Source of the DNA: Ectopseudomonas mendocina
GTDB taxonomy: Bacteria; Pseudomonadota; Gammaproteobacteria; Pseudomonadales; Pseudomonadaceae
Assembly (NCBI RefSeq): GCF_016008875.1
Contig: NZ_JADTQG010000001.1
Location: 360,515 to 424,514, forward strand
Length of the DNA: 64,000 nucleotides
Direction of reading: 5' to 3'
Shown in pieces: positions 9,118-18,658 of the stretch. The position numbers and the translations under genes are program-made. Every line of letters begins with the position of its first letter. Position 1 is the first letter of the stretch. The notes beneath the pieces are model-generated. The model saw only the letters and a program-made list of their open reading frames with translations, was not told the origin of the DNA and did not search any database.

Positions 9118-9871
9118 TCTCGCGTTTTTGCTTTGTCTGTGCGCCGGTACCGCGCTGGCAGATGCCCAGGTCAAGGTGCCGTCCAATACGCTGATGCGCC
9201 TGCCCGTTGCCAGCAGCAGCCTGCAGCTCGAACGGCTGGAAGTGGCGGATCAGGCGACCCTGATGATCCCGGCGACGGTGACCGAGTTGCGCATCGGCGA
9301 GCTGCTGATGGGGCGCGACGCCCGCATCGGCGTGGCACCGGGCGATCAGCCGCTGCGTCTCGTCGTCGAGGACGCCGATATCGGCCCCGGCGCCTGGATC
9401 AGCGCCAAGGGCGCCGCCGGTACCTATACGCGGCCGGCGACACCGGGGCGTGAGATCAGTCTCAAGCTGCACAAGCTGACATTCGAATCGCTGACGTTGG
9501 ATGTACGCGGCGGCCAGGGTGCGCCGGGTTATGCCGGGCTCGATGGCGCGCATGGCCAGCCGGGTGGCTGCACCTGGGGCCAGGCCAGCGCGGGCTATGA
9601 TGGGCAGGATGGCACCGATGGCCACGACGGCGCTGCCGGCGGCCAGGTGACGCTGGAGGTGCCGCACTATGTCGAGGTCGAGCGTATGCAGGTGCTGCTC
9701 GATGGTGGCGCAGGCGGCGTTGCGGGTTCGGCGGGGCGCCCCGGCCGCGGCGGCGCGGCCAAGGGCTGCCTGCTCTACGGCGTGGACGGCGCTGCCGATG
9801 GCAAGCCTGGCCAGCCAGGACGCGAAGGTGCCGCAGGTAGCAGCGGCGCCGTGCAGGTGTTTCGCTTCTAA
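9110..9871 (+). CDS. Exported collagen-like Gly-X-Y protein
   Basis: A 253-residue secreted protein. Signal peptide MRNLAFLLCLCAGTALA is probably cut after ALA (residue 17). Residues about 18-130 form a beta-rich domain without close family (repeated LRIGELLMG, LEVADQATLMIP patterns). The rest holds two collagen-like stretches of Gly-X-Y triplets, about 139-165 and 200-250, for example GAPGYAGLDGAHGQPGG and GKPGQPGREGAAG. Each stretch contains one Cys (GGCTWG, KGCLLYG), which could link chains. Bacterial collagen-like domains trimerise and act in adhesion or surface structure. It overlaps the DUF1145 gene by 8 bases. Confidence 0.7.
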   Translation: MRNLAFLLCLCAGTALADAQVKVPSNTLMRLPVASSSLQLERLEVADQATLMIPATVTELRIGELLMGRDARIGVAPGDQPLRLVVEDADIGPGAWISAKGAAGTYTRPATPGREISLKLHKLTFESLTLDVRGGQGAPGYAGLDGAHGQPGGCTWGQASAGYDGQDGTDGHDGAAGGQVTLEVPHYVEVERMQVLLDGGAGGVAGSAGRPGRGGAAKGCLLYGVDGAADGKPGQPGREGAAGSSGAVQVFRF

Positions 9872-9876
9872 ATGCT

Positions 9877-9907
9877 GCTGCCTTCGCTCACTGCAGGCGA
9901 AGGCAGC
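9877..9907. terminator. Bidirectional hairpin between convergent genes
   Basis: GCTGCCTTCG and CGAAGGCAGC form a perfect 10-bp stem in the 44-base gap between the collagen-like gene and the leftward CopD-like gene. No long T-run on either side. Confidence 0.5.
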
Positions 9908-9915
9908 CTCGCCAA

Positions 9916-10380
9916 TCAGAATGAAGGGCGCATGGCCACCAGCGTCATCAGCGCCAGACCGATCAGCAGGTTGCTGCCCACCACCCTGCGAATCCGTCCC
10001 AGAACCTCGCCGCCGGCTGGCCAGTTTTCAGCCTCCACCGCGCGCCGCAGCTCCGGCAGTTGCAGCGCCTGAATGCGCAGGAACAGGGCGAGCATCACCA
10101 GGTACAGCCCCATCATGATGTGCACATAGCGTGGTGCGGCGTCGAAGCCGCTATAGCTCATGTGCAGCATGCCGACGCCGGTCAGGGGCAGGACCAGCAC
10201 CGCCAGCCACACCCAGACGAAAAAGCGCGTGAACACGCTCAGCCACAGGCGCAGGCGCGCGGGCGGCTCCAGCGTTTCGACCGCAGCCGGGCGCAAGATC
10301 ATCCAGGCGAAGAACATGCCGCCGACCCAGGCGACAGCGGCCAGCAGGTGCAGTGCGTAAAGCGGTGCGTAGGGTGTCAT
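9916..10380 (-). CDS. CopD family integral membrane protein
   Basis: A 154-residue protein with four predicted membrane helices (about 7-27, 47-70, 82-100, 130-150). The first helix has the CopD-type opening YALHLLAAVAWVGGMFFAWMIL, with a membrane His that in this superfamily can bind heme or copper. The third has HIMMGLYLVMLALF with a second His. Members are annotated as copper resistance D or UPF0093-like proteins; no copper genes are nearby, so the substrate is open. The start is well supported by GGAGA eight bases upstream. Confidence 0.75.
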   Translation of the reverse strand: MTPYAPLYALHLLAAVAWVGGMFFAWMILRPAAVETLEPPARLRLWLSVFTRFFVWVWLAVLVLPLTGVGMLHMSYSGFDAAPRYVHIMMGLYLVMLALFLRIQALQLPELRRAVEAENWPAGGEVLGRIRRVVGSNLLIGLALMTLVAMRPSF

Positions 10381-10519
10381 GTAGCGTCTCCAGTGGGCCG
10401 TTTGGCAGTTCGCGGCATTCGATTGGCATGCGAGTCTGCGCCGGATCGATTGGCGCGTTATGATAGCGGCCGCTCCGCGAATACTGAAAATTTATCCAGC
10501 CTTTTTCGTTTCAGAATCC

Positions 10520-12664
10520 ATGCTCAGTACCGAACTCAAGACCCAGATCCAGGGCGCCTATTCGCGCTTTCTCGAGGCCAAGTCGCTCAAGCCGCGTTAC
10601 GGCCAGCGCCTGATGATCGCCGAGATTGCCAAGGTGCTCGGCACCATCAGCAGCGACGACGAGGGCAAGCGCCTGGGCGACCCCGCCGTGGTGGCGGTGG
10701 AGGCGGGCACCGGTACCGGCAAGACGGTGGCCTACAGCCTGGCCACCATCCCCACGGCCAAGGCTGCCGGCAAGCGTCTGGTGATTGCCACCGCTACCGT
10801 GGCATTGCAGGAGCAGATCGTGCACAAGGATCTGCCGGATCTGCTGCGCAACAGTGGCCTGAACTTCAGCTTCGCCCTGGCCAAGGGGCGTGGGCGTTAC
10901 CTGTGCCTGTCCAAGCTCGATCATTTGCTGCAGGATGGCGCCGCGCAGAGCGCCACCGCACAGCTGTTCGAGGAAGAAGGTTTTCGCATCGACGTCGATG
11001 AACAGGGCCAGAAACTGTTCACCACGATGATCGAGAAACTCGCCGGCAACAAATGGGACGGTGATCGCGATAGCTGGCCGGAGGAACTGGAGGACAGCCG
11101 CTGGGCGCAGTTGACCACCGATCACAGCCAGTGCACCAACCGTCATTGCCCGAATTTCCAGCAATGTGCCTTCTACAAAGCGCGCGAAGGCATGGGCAAG
11201 GTCGACGTGATCGTCACCAACCATGACATGGTGTTGGCCGATCTCGCGCTTGGCGGCGGCGCCGTGCTGCCCGACCCGCGCGAGACCATCTATGTTTTCG
11301 ACGAAGGCCATCACCTGCCGGACAAGGCCATCGGCCACTTCGCCCACTTCACTCGCCTGCGCTCCACCGCCGACTGGCTCACCCAGATCGACAAGAACCT
11401 GACCAAGCTGCTGGCACAGAATCCGTTGCCCGGTGATCTCGGCCGCCTGATCGAACAGGTGCCGGAGCTGGCCCGTGAGCTGAAGACCCAGCAGCAGTTC
11501 ATGTTCAGTGCCTGTGAAGAGGTTGCCGACTTCAAGGCCGGTGAGGATATGGAAGGGCGCGAACGGCCCCGTCATCGCTTCGCCGGCGGGGTGGTGCCGG
11601 AGCATCTGACTGAACTGGGACTGGAACTTAAGAAGGGTTTCTCCAAGCTCAACGACCTGTTCACCAGCGTTACCGAGTTGCTCAAGGAGGCCATGGATGG
11701 AGAAGGCGCCGTGGGCATCGCCAGCCACCAGGCCGAGGAATGGTATCCGCTGTTCGGCAGCCTGATGGCGCGTGCCAAGGGCAACTGGGAACTGTGGTTG
11801 GCCTTCACCGCTGAAGACCCGGAAGAAAGCCCGCCGATGGCGCGCTGGCTGACCTTGGCCGAGAGCGGTGCGCTGTTCGATATCGAGGTCAACGCCAGCC
11901 CGATCCTGGCTGCCGAGACCCTGCGCCGCAACCTGTGGAATGTCGCCCATGGCTGCCTGGTGACATCCGCGACGCTGACCGCGCTGGGGACCTTCGACCG
12001 CTATCGCATGCGTGCCGGGCTGCCCAAGGTGGCGGTCACCGCCATCGTGCCGAGCCCCTTCCATCATGCCGATGCCGGCCTGCTGCGCGTACCGGATCTC
12101 AAGGCTGATCCTCGTGAGGCGGCGGCGCATACCGCAGCGATCATTCGTGACCTGCCGGGCCTGGTAGCGGGCAGTCGCGGCTCGCTGGTGCTGTTTTCTT
12201 CGCGCAAGCAAATGCAGGACGTGTTCGATGGCCTTGACCGTGAATGGCGCAAGCGTGTGTTCATCCAGGGCAACCTGTCCAAGCAGGAGACCCTGAACAA
12301 GCACAAGGCGCGTGTCGATTCGGGTGAGGAGAGTGTGCTGTTCGGCCTGGCAAGTTTCGCTGAGGGCGTCGACCTGCCGGGCGCTTATTGCGAGCATGTG
12401 GTGATCGCCAAGATTCCCTTTGCCGTCCCGGACGACCCGGTGGAAGCGGCGCTGGCCGAGTGGATCGAGGCGCGCGGCGGCAACCCGTTCATGGAAATCG
12501 CCGTGCCGGACGCCTCGCTGCGCCTGGTGCAGGCCTGTGGTCGCCTGCTGCGTACCGAGGCCGACCGCGGCACCATCACCCTGCTGGACCGGCGCGTGGT
12601 CACCCAGCGTTACGGCAAGGCCATCCTCAATGCTCTGCCACCGTTTCGCCGGCAGATCGACTGA
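10520..12664 (+). CDS. dinG: ATP-dependent DNA helicase DinG
   Basis: A 714-residue superfamily 2, XPD-like 5'-3' DNA helicase that resolves R-loops and D-loops during replication and repair; E. coli DinG is 716 residues. Walker A is GTGTGKT at residues 63-69. The Fe-S cluster ligands are Cys in RGRYLC and in CTNRHCPNFQQC. The DEAH-box motif reads FDEGHHLP. C-terminal motifs include LFSSRKQMQDVF, FGLASFAEGVDLPG and QACGRLLRTEADRGTI. The start at 10520 (MLSTELKTQIQGAYSRF) matches the family; an in-frame ATG at 10460 would add an unrelated tail. It converges with the mrpG gene of operon 1 with only 3 bases between stop codons. Confidence 0.93.
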   Translation: MLSTELKTQIQGAYSRFLEAKSLKPRYGQRLMIAEIAKVLGTISSDDEGKRLGDPAVVAVEAGTGTGKTVAYSLATIPTAKAAGKRLVIATATVALQEQIVHKDLPDLLRNSGLNFSFALAKGRGRYLCLSKLDHLLQDGAAQSATAQLFEEEGFRIDVDEQGQKLFTTMIEKLAGNKWDGDRDSWPEELEDSRWAQLTTDHSQCTNRHCPNFQQCAFYKAREGMGKVDVIVTNHDMVLADLALGGGAVLPDPRETIYVFDEGHHLPDKAIGHFAHFTRLRSTADWLTQIDKNLTKLLAQNPLPGDLGRLIEQVPELARELKTQQQFMFSACEEVADFKAGEDMEGRERPRHRFAGGVVPEHLTELGLELKKGFSKLNDLFTSVTELLKEAMDGEGAVGIASHQAEEWYPLFGSLMARAKGNWELWLAFTAEDPEESPPMARWLTLAESGALFDIEVNASPILAAETLRRNLWNVAHGCLVTSATLTALGTFDRYRMRAGLPKVAVTAIVPSPFHHADAGLLRVPDLKADPREAAAHTAAIIRDLPGLVAGSRGSLVLFSSRKQMQDVFDGLDREWRKRVFIQGNLSKQETLNKHKARVDSGEESVLFGLASFAEGVDLPGAYCEHVVIAKIPFAVPDDPVEAALAEWIEARGGNPFMEIAVPDASLRLVQACGRLLRTEADRGTITLLDRRVVTQRYGKAILNALPPFRRQID

Positions 12665-12667
12665 GGG

Positions 12668-13009
12668 CTATTCAGCGCCCTTGTTGCGTTGTTCCAGCTG
12701 ATCGCCCAAACGGCCCAGCGTCGGCCGAATACCGGCGCGGTGAGCGGCGCGGGCAATGGCGTGAGCGGCCAGGGGGGCGCTGGCCAGCAGGATCAGCAGG
12801 CCGAGAAAGGCTTCCAGGGCCAGCTCTCCGCTGCTGGCCAGGGCTACTGCGCCGAGTAATAGAACCGCGCCGAGAACCCCGGCCTTGCTCGCCGCATGCA
12901 TGCGGCTGTAACTGTCGGGCAGGCGCAGCACGCCGATTGCGCCGAGCAGGGAAATCAGTGCGCCGCCGAGCACCAGCAGCGAGGCCAGCCAGGCCTGGAT
13001 CTCGTTCAT
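12668..13009 (-). CDS. mrpG: Mrp Na+(K+)/H+ antiporter subunit G (operon 1)
   Basis: A 113-residue inner-membrane subunit of the multi-component Mrp cation/proton antiporter. Three helices are visible (about 10-30, 43-60, 65-85), with the family signature GAIGVLRLPDSYSRMHAASKAG. The C-terminal tail is basic and polar. It is the last gene of a leftward A-C-D-E-F-G operon and overlaps mrpF by 4 bases. The stop codon is 3 bases from that of dinG on the other strand. Confidence 0.9.
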   Translation of the reverse strand: MNEIQAWLASLLVLGGALISLLGAIGVLRLPDSYSRMHAASKAGVLGAVLLLGAVALASSGELALEAFLGLLILLASAPLAAHAIARAAHRAGIRPTLGRLGDQLEQRNKGAE

Positions 13010-13317
13010 GGGCGTTCCTCGCGTTTTTCCGGCATCTGGCTGTGAGCGTCATCGAACAGAAAGGCGAAAGCCGCCGTGCCGAGAAACGACACCAGCGCCA
13101 GCAAGACCGCGACGTCGACGAACAGTGCCTCGCCGCGTATCAGGCACAGCAATGCCATGGCCGCGACCGCCAGCAGGGTCAGGGCATCGATGGCCACAGC
13201 GCGATCCGGTCGGCTCGGCCCGCGCAACAGGCGATACAAGGTGATCAGTCCGCTCAGCGCGAGCAGGGCTGCCGCCAGGGGCAGTACCCAGGCGGCGCCG
13301 GCCAGGTGCAGGGTCAT
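13006..13317 (-). CDS. mrpF: Mrp Na+(K+)/H+ antiporter subunit F (operon 1)
   Basis: A 103-residue inner-membrane subunit with three helices. Family marks are LRGPSRPDRAVAIDALTLL and the acidic FVDVAVLLALVSFLGTAAFA. MrpF is needed for assembly and activity of the complex. Overlaps both neighbours by 4 bases (ATGA-type junctions), so translation is coupled. Confidence 0.9.
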   Translation of the reverse strand: MTLHLAGAAWVLPLAAALLALSGLITLYRLLRGPSRPDRAVAIDALTLLAVAAMALLCLIRGEALFVDVAVLLALVSFLGTAAFAFLFDDAHSQMPEKREERP

Positions 13318-13811
13318 GGCATCACTCCTTCGGCTTTGCCGGCATCGAGCCAGGACAGCAGGCGGCGCTCCAGCTCGATCAGGGTGTCGGTCACGTCCTC
13401 TCGGCGGCGCGCATCCAGGGCGTGGATATAGAGCAGGCCCTGCTCAGGGTCATAGTCCAGGGCCAGGGTGCCGGGGGTCAGGGTCAGCAGGGTGCCGAGC
13501 AGTGTCACCTTGTCCACCTCACGGCGGGTAACCGGGTAGGCCAGTATCGCCGGCTCTACGTCGACCCGACGCGCCAGCACCAGGGTGGCGACGTGATAGG
13601 TGGCGAGAAACACCTGGGCGATGAACCACAGACAGAAGCTGATGCCATGCTCCAGGCTGCGCGCGTATCGGCGCAGGCGCGCCACGGCCACGCCCAGCAG
13701 GCGTGCCAGCAGGTAGAGCAGGGCGAAGGCCAGCAGGCCGCCGCCCAGATGGCCGGCGCCAGTGCCCCAGGCCAGCACGGCGCTGGCCAGCAGATGGATG
13801 AGAAACGGCAT
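13314..13811 (-). CDS. mrpE: Mrp Na+(K+)/H+ antiporter subunit E (operon 1)
   Basis: A 165-residue subunit: two N-terminal membrane helices, then a cytoplasmic domain with LGTLLTLTPGTLALDYDPEQGLLYIHALDA, the conserved MrpE phrase. MrpE is thought to help cation entry and complex assembly. Overlaps mrpD by one base and mrpF by four. Confidence 0.9.
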   Translation of the reverse strand: MPFLIHLLASAVLAWGTGAGHLGGGLLAFALLYLLARLLGVAVARLRRYARSLEHGISFCLWFIAQVFLATYHVATLVLARRVDVEPAILAYPVTRREVDKVTLLGTLLTLTPGTLALDYDPEQGLLYIHALDARRREDVTDTLIELERRLLSWLDAGKAEGVMP

Positions 13812-15307
13812 CAGGCACCTCCTGCGCCAGCGAAGGGTTGCAGATAGGCCTGCGGGTCGGCGAGCTGCGCGGCGGCCGCCACGGCGTAGTCGATCAGCGG
13901 GCCGGCGCCCAGGCCGATCAGCACGGTCATCACCGCCAGGGCGCTCATGCCTATCCAGGCCGGGCGCATGCCGGTGACCACGTGCAGCGCCTCTTCACCC
14001 TGTGGGTGAGGTTTGAGGAAGGCCTCGTTCCAGATCTTGTTCATCGACAGCAGGGTAAACACGCCGGTCAGCAGGGCGATGCCGGCTGCCCACCAGGCTG
14101 CGGCATCCAGGCTGGCCTTGACCAGCAGGAACTTGGCCCAGAAACCGGACAGCGGCGGTATGCCGGCCAGCGACAGTGCCGGGATGGCGAACAGCAGCGC
14201 CAACCAGGGCATGCGCTTGTACAACCCACCCATGTCGGCCAGCCGCTCGGAGCCGCAGATGCGCGCCGCCAGGCCGCCGATGAAGAACAGGTTGGCCTTC
14301 ACCACGATATGGTGGATCAGATAGAACACCGCACCGGCTAGCGCCAACGGCGTGGCCAGCGCCAGGCCGAGGATCATGTAGCCGACCTGGCTGACGATAT
14401 GGAACGACAGGATGCGTCGCACCTCGGTCTGCGCCGCCGCGCCGAGCACGCCCACCAGCATGGTGGCGCAGGCGACCCACAGCAGCAGTTGATGGGGTAG
14501 GCCGTATTCCGGCCAGAGCAGGGTCACCAGGCGGATCAGCGCATACACGCCGACCTTCGTCAGCAGCCCGGCGAACATTGCTGACACGGCGGTGAGGGCT
14601 ACGTGGTAGGTGGCCGGCAGCCAGCCGAACACCGGGAACAGCGCCGCCTTGATGGAGAACGACAGCAACATCAGCAGCAGCGCCGGGGTGACGCCGGGCG
14701 GCGCTTCGCCGCTGCGCATGATCACCGCCAGTTCACCCATGTTCAGCGTGCCGCTGGCGCCGTAGACCAGGCCGGCGGCGAGCAGGAAGATCAGCGTGGC
14801 GAACAGGTTGAGCGCCACGTAGGTCATGCTGCCGGCTAGTCGGCGGCTGCCACCGCCGAGGGCCATCAGGGCGAAGCAGGCGATCAGCAGCACCTCGAAC
14901 CAGACATACAGGTTGAAGATGTCGGCGGTGATAAAGGCGCCGCAGATGCCGGTCAGCAGGCCCTGGATAAACAAATGAAAGTCACGGCCGACCTTGCTGT
15001 CGTTGTCCTTGGCAACGCCATAGAGCAAGGTCACCAGGGCGACCACGGCGCTGATGGCGATCATCACTGCCGACAGCCGGTCGATCACCAGGCTGATGCC
15101 GAACGGTGCCTGCCAGCCGCCGACCTGACCGGTCAGCACCACGCCCTGCGCGGCCTGCCAGACCAGCGTCAGGCCCACTACCAGCAGCAGGGCGGCTCCG
15201 CTCAGGCTGAGCACGCGCACGGCCAGCAGGTGGCGGCGCAGGATGATTGCCAGCAGCAGGCTGCACAGCGGAACGAGGATCGGCGCAACGAGTAACGCGT
15301 GGTTCAT
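13811..15307 (-). CDS. mrpD: Mrp Na+(K+)/H+ antiporter subunit D (operon 1)
   Basis: A 498-residue, about 14-helix proton-translocating subunit related to NuoN/NuoM of complex I. Conserved features include the charged VWFEVLLIACFALMALGG in helix 5, the helix 7-8 lysine region SIKAALFPVFGWLPATYHVA and LYHIHHIVVKANLFFIGGL-like YLIHHIVVKANLFFIGG. Together with MrpA it forms the two proton/ion channels of the antiporter. Overlaps mrpC by 4 bases and mrpE by 1. Confidence 0.92.
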   Translation of the reverse strand: MNHALLVAPILVPLCSLLLAIILRRHLLAVRVLSLSGAALLLVVGLTLVWQAAQGVVLTGQVGGWQAPFGISLVIDRLSAVMIAISAVVALVTLLYGVAKDNDSKVGRDFHLFIQGLLTGICGAFITADIFNLYVWFEVLLIACFALMALGGGSRRLAGSMTYVALNLFATLIFLLAAGLVYGASGTLNMGELAVIMRSGEAPPGVTPALLLMLLSFSIKAALFPVFGWLPATYHVALTAVSAMFAGLLTKVGVYALIRLVTLLWPEYGLPHQLLLWVACATMLVGVLGAAAQTEVRRILSFHIVSQVGYMILGLALATPLALAGAVFYLIHHIVVKANLFFIGGLAARICGSERLADMGGLYKRMPWLALLFAIPALSLAGIPPLSGFWAKFLLVKASLDAAAWWAAGIALLTGVFTLLSMNKIWNEAFLKPHPQGEEALHVVTGMRPAWIGMSALAVMTVLIGLGAGPLIDYAVAAAAQLADPQAYLQPFAGAGGA

Positions 15308-15702
15308 CGGCGAGCCTCCACACCGTCGCTTTCATGTTCGCTGTCGTGCCAGTCGGGCGCCGGTTGTTCGGTAATCGAGCTGACCGAGTCGGTGGTCTTG
15401 TCGCCATGCAGTTCGCGGGTGCGCTTGAGCAGCGCCAGGGCGAAGATGAACAGACTGAAGCCGATGACGATCGCTGTCAGCACCAATGCCTGCGGTAGTG
15501 GGTTGGCGGCGTCGACCGTATTGCCGGCCTCGACGAAGGCCGGGCGCTCGCCGAAGAAGCGCCCGGCGGTGAGAACGCCCAGGTTGATTGCGTTACCTAA
15601 TACCACCACACCCAGCACGACACGCTTGAGGTTGCGGTCCAGAAGCATCCACAGGCCCAGACCCGCCAGGCCTCCGGTCGTGATTGCAGCGAGCCATTCC
15701 AT
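15304..15702 (-). CDS. mrpC: Mrp Na+(K+)/H+ antiporter subunit C (operon 1)
   Basis: A 132-residue NuoK-like subunit with three helices (about 5-22, 29-48, 70-92). Signature: LKRVVLGVVVLGNAINLGVL and DPLPQALVLTAIVIGFS-like NPLPQALVLTAIVIGFSLF. The C-terminal tail is longer and more charged than in the operon 2 copy. One-base overlap with mrpA. Confidence 0.9.
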   Translation of the reverse strand: MEWLAAITTGGLAGLGLWMLLDRNLKRVVLGVVVLGNAINLGVLTAGRFFGERPAFVEAGNTVDAANPLPQALVLTAIVIGFSLFIFALALLKRTRELHGDKTTDSVSSITEQPAPDWHDSEHESDGVEARR

Positions 15703-18422
15703 CAGTGGCGAACTCCCGTGAGCTTATCGATCATGTGCAGGGCAGAGCCGAACACGGTGAGGAATACGCCGATATCGAAGAGCAAAGGCGTGCCCAGCGG
15801 CAGCCCGCCGGGGAAGGTCCAGAGACCGGTGAGAAACGCGCTGCCAGCGATCAGGCCAAGAATGCCGGCGCCGGCTGCGCAGCCCAGGCCGATACCGATC
15901 AGTTGCGCGGGCGCCAGCGGCAGCACACGGCGAATCTGCCCATGGCCATAGGTCAGCACCAGCAGGATCAGGCCGCAGGCCGCCACCAGTCCGCCGATGA
16001 AACCGCCGCCCGGCAGGTTGTGGCCGCGCCACAGCAGCAGCAGCGAGGCGGCCAACATCAGCCAGGCCAGCGGGCGCAGGCCCTGGCGCAGCAGCGGCGA
16101 GGTGAAGGCATCTTCACCGCTGTGTTCGTTGCCGAAGCGTCGGCCACTGCCAAGCAGGCTGGCTGCGGCAAGGGCGGAGAGCGCGACCACGAGAATTTCA
16201 CCGAGGGTATCGAAGGCGCGGAAGTCCACCAGGATCACGTTGACCACATTGTGGCCATGCCCGCCCGGCAGGCTGTTGGCCTGATACCACTGGGCGATTT
16301 CGCCCGGCAGCGGCAGGCTCACCGCCAGCAGCAGGGCGCCGGTCACGCTGAGGCCGAAGAGAATCGCCACGCTGGCATGCAGGCGGCGCTTCCAGGGCGC
16401 GCGGGCGCCACTGGCCGGCACCGTGGGCATCTTGCGAAACACCAGGGCAAGGAAAATCAGGGTGAGGGTTTCCACCATCAACTGCGTCATCGCAACGTCC
16501 GGCGCATTGACCGAGACGAACACCAGCGCCAGACCCAATCCGCAGGCGCCGAGCGCCGCCAGCAAGGTCAGGCGACCAGGCAGGAACGCAGCCGCCACGC
16601 CACCGGCCAGTGCCAGCAGGCAGCCGGCCAACCCCAGCGGTGATATCGGGCTGTAGCTGCCTTGCAGCAACTGGGGCAGCGCAGGCAACAGGCCGACCGC
16701 GAGCAGGCCGCCTACCGCCAGCGCCAACAGCACCAGATGCTGGCGCAGCGAGCCGTGCTGGAAGCGCGCGGCGAGCAGCCCGGCGAGGTGGAAGACGCGC
16801 TTGAGCAGGCGATCCCAGATCAGGTCGCCACTGACGTTCCAGGCCGCGTTGGCGCTGTCCAGCAGCTGCCGCACGCGGTCGCGCATCACATAGAACAGTA
16901 CCCCCAGCGATACGGTCAGCAAGCTGGCCAGCAGTGCCGGGGTGATCCCGCCCCACAGATAAAGGTTCACATCCACCGGGCCGCGGGCCACGGCTTGCAC
17001 CGCGTTGTTCACCAGCCAGGTTTCCGGCCAGGCGTTCCAGGCGCCTAGCAGGAAGCCTCCGACGGCCAGCAGCATCGGCCCCAGCCACATCGGCAGACCG
17101 ACTTCATGAGGCGCGCGCGGATAGTCGCCACGCTTGCCAAGGAAGGTCTGCAGGAACACCAGGCCGGCAGCGGCGAACAGCAGAGCGTTGGTAAGGATCA
17201 TCACCAGGGTCACCGCCCAGCCGATATGACCCATCTCGATCAGGCCGCTGTACTTGAATTCCTTGGCGATGAAGCCAAAGAAAGGCGGCAGGCCGGCGTT
17301 GGAGAACGCCGCCAGCGCCACGGCTGCGCCGGTCAGCGGCATGAAGCGGATCAAACCGCCGAGGCGCGCCAGCTCGCGGGTGCCGGTGGCGTGATCGATG
17401 GCGCCGACGGCCATGAACAGCGCACCTTTATACAGAGAGTGCGCCACCAGATAGAGCACGAACGCCTGCAGGCCGTAGCTGGTGTTGGTGCCGATCAGCA
17501 TGGTCAACTGACCGAGTACGGTGACCGTGGTGTAGGCCAGCAGGCGCTTGAGATCGGTCTGGCGGAAGGCGAGGAAGGCGCCGAGCACCGCCGTTGCAGC
17601 GCCAAAGGTGATCAGCAGCGTGCCCCAGCCGATGGAGCCGCCCAGCACCGGGTTCAGACGCGCCAGCAGGTAGATGCCGGCTTTTACCATGGTCGCCGAG
17701 TGCAGATAGGCCGACACTGGCGTCGGTGCGTTCATCGCGTTGGGCAGCCACAGGTGGAAGGGCACCTGTGCCGATTTGGTGAAGCAGCCCAGCAACACCA
17801 GGGCAATGATCGCCGGCAGCAGTACATGGCCTTCGATCTGTTCGGCGCTGAGGCTGGAAAACTGCCAGTTACCCGTAGCCCCTCCAAGCAGGATCAGGCC
17901 TGCCAGCAGCGCCAGCCCACCGCCGCCAGTGATCAGCAGCGCCTGCAGCGCCGCCCGGCGCGAGACGGCCTTTTCATGTTGGAAGCTGATCAACAGGAAC
18001 GAGGCGATACTGGTCAGCTCCCAGAATACGAACATCGCCACCAGATCGTCGGCCAGCACCAGGCCGAGCATCGCCAGCATGAACACCAGCAAGTAGGCGT
18101 GAAAGCGACCGAGATGGACATGACTGGACAGGTAGCTGCCGGCGTACAGCACGATCAGGCTGCCGATGCCGCTTATCAACAGGGCGAACAGCAATGAGAG
18201 GCCATCCAGGCGCAGGCTGAGGTTGATACCCAGGGCCGGAATCCAGCTCATGCTCTGCACGACGGCCTCGCCGCCGGCGATCAGCGGGATCTGTTGAACG
18301 AACCAGATGAAGGTCACCAGCGGTGCCAGCATCAGCAGCCAGCCCGTACGAGCGCCCAGCAGGCGCGTCAGACCGGGCGCCGCAACTGCAGCCAGGGCGA
18401 TCAGGGACAGTAGGTAGAGCAC
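15702..18422 (-). CDS. mrpA: Mrp Na+(K+)/H+ antiporter subunit A/B fusion (operon 1)
   Basis: The large channel subunit, 906 residues, with the MrpB domain fused at its C-terminus as usual in pseudomonads. The N-terminal two thirds is NuoL-like ([49 protein letters not shown]). The centre has APDVAMTQLMVETLTLIFLALVF. The C-terminal part has the MrpB phrase [18 protein letters not shown] place the start at a GTG at 18422 because AGGAGA stands 6 bases upstream; an upstream GTG at 18470 adds 16 residues without a binding site. It faces the esterase gene across 236 bases that must hold both promoters. Sequence is clearly diverged from the operon 2 homologue. Confidence 0.92.
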   Translation of the reverse strand: MLYLLSLIALAAVAAPGLTRLLGARTGWLLMLAPLVTFIWFVQQIPLIAGGEAVVQSMSWIPALGINLSLRLDGLSLLFALLISGIGSLIVLYAGSYLSSHVHLGRFHAYLLVFMLAMLGLVLADDLVAMFVFWELTSIASFLLISFQHEKAVSRRAALQALLITGGGGLALLAGLILLGGATGNWQFSSLSAEQIEGHVLLPAIIALVLLGCFTKSAQVPFHLWLPNAMNAPTPVSAYLHSATMVKAGIYLLARLNPVLGGSIGWGTLLITFGAATAVLGAFLAFRQTDLKRLLAYTTVTVLGQLTMLIGTNTSYGLQAFVLYLVAHSLYKGALFMAVGAIDHATGTRELARLGGLIRFMPLTGAAVALAAFSNAGLPPFFGFIAKEFKYSGLIEMGHIGWAVTLVMILTNALLFAAAGLVFLQTFLGKRGDYPRAPHEVGLPMWLGPMLLAVGGFLLGAWNAWPETWLVNNAVQAVARGPVDVNLYLWGGITPALLASLLTVSLGVLFYVMRDRVRQLLDSANAAWNVSGDLIWDRLLKRVFHLAGLLAARFQHGSLRQHLVLLALAVGGLLAVGLLPALPQLLQGSYSPISPLGLAGCLLALAGGVAAAFLPGRLTLLAALGACGLGLALVFVSVNAPDVAMTQLMVETLTLIFLALVFRKMPTVPASGARAPWKRRLHASVAILFGLSVTGALLLAVSLPLPGEIAQWYQANSLPGGHGHNVVNVILVDFRAFDTLGEILVVALSALAAASLLGSGRRFGNEHSGEDAFTSPLLRQGLRPLAWLMLAASLLLLWRGHNLPGGGFIGGLVAACGLILLVLTYGHGQIRRVLPLAPAQLIGIGLGCAAGAGILGLIAGSAFLTGLWTFPGGLPLGTPLLFDIGVFLTVFGSALHMIDKLTGVRH

Positions 18423-18658
18423 TCGTTTCTCCTGTACCGAGCGTCGAAGCCAAGGCGGCCTGATAATCACGCACTTGCCTGTGGCCGGCCTTTACCGGCT
18501 GACAGGGCTGCAGGGCGTATCGGTCATATCAGGCCGCGCTTTTTTCAGAATAGGAAAAACCAATCGAACATCGCTATTTTATGAAGTTTCAGAACATTGC
18601 ATGATAGGCGGCTGCCATCATCGGCAGCTTTGGCCAGGCAGCGAAACGGGAGGACAGC

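Noticed and set aside
10511..12397. 628-residue minus-strand frame across dinG
   Set aside because: Shadow of the helicase gene; no family motif and no ribosome site.
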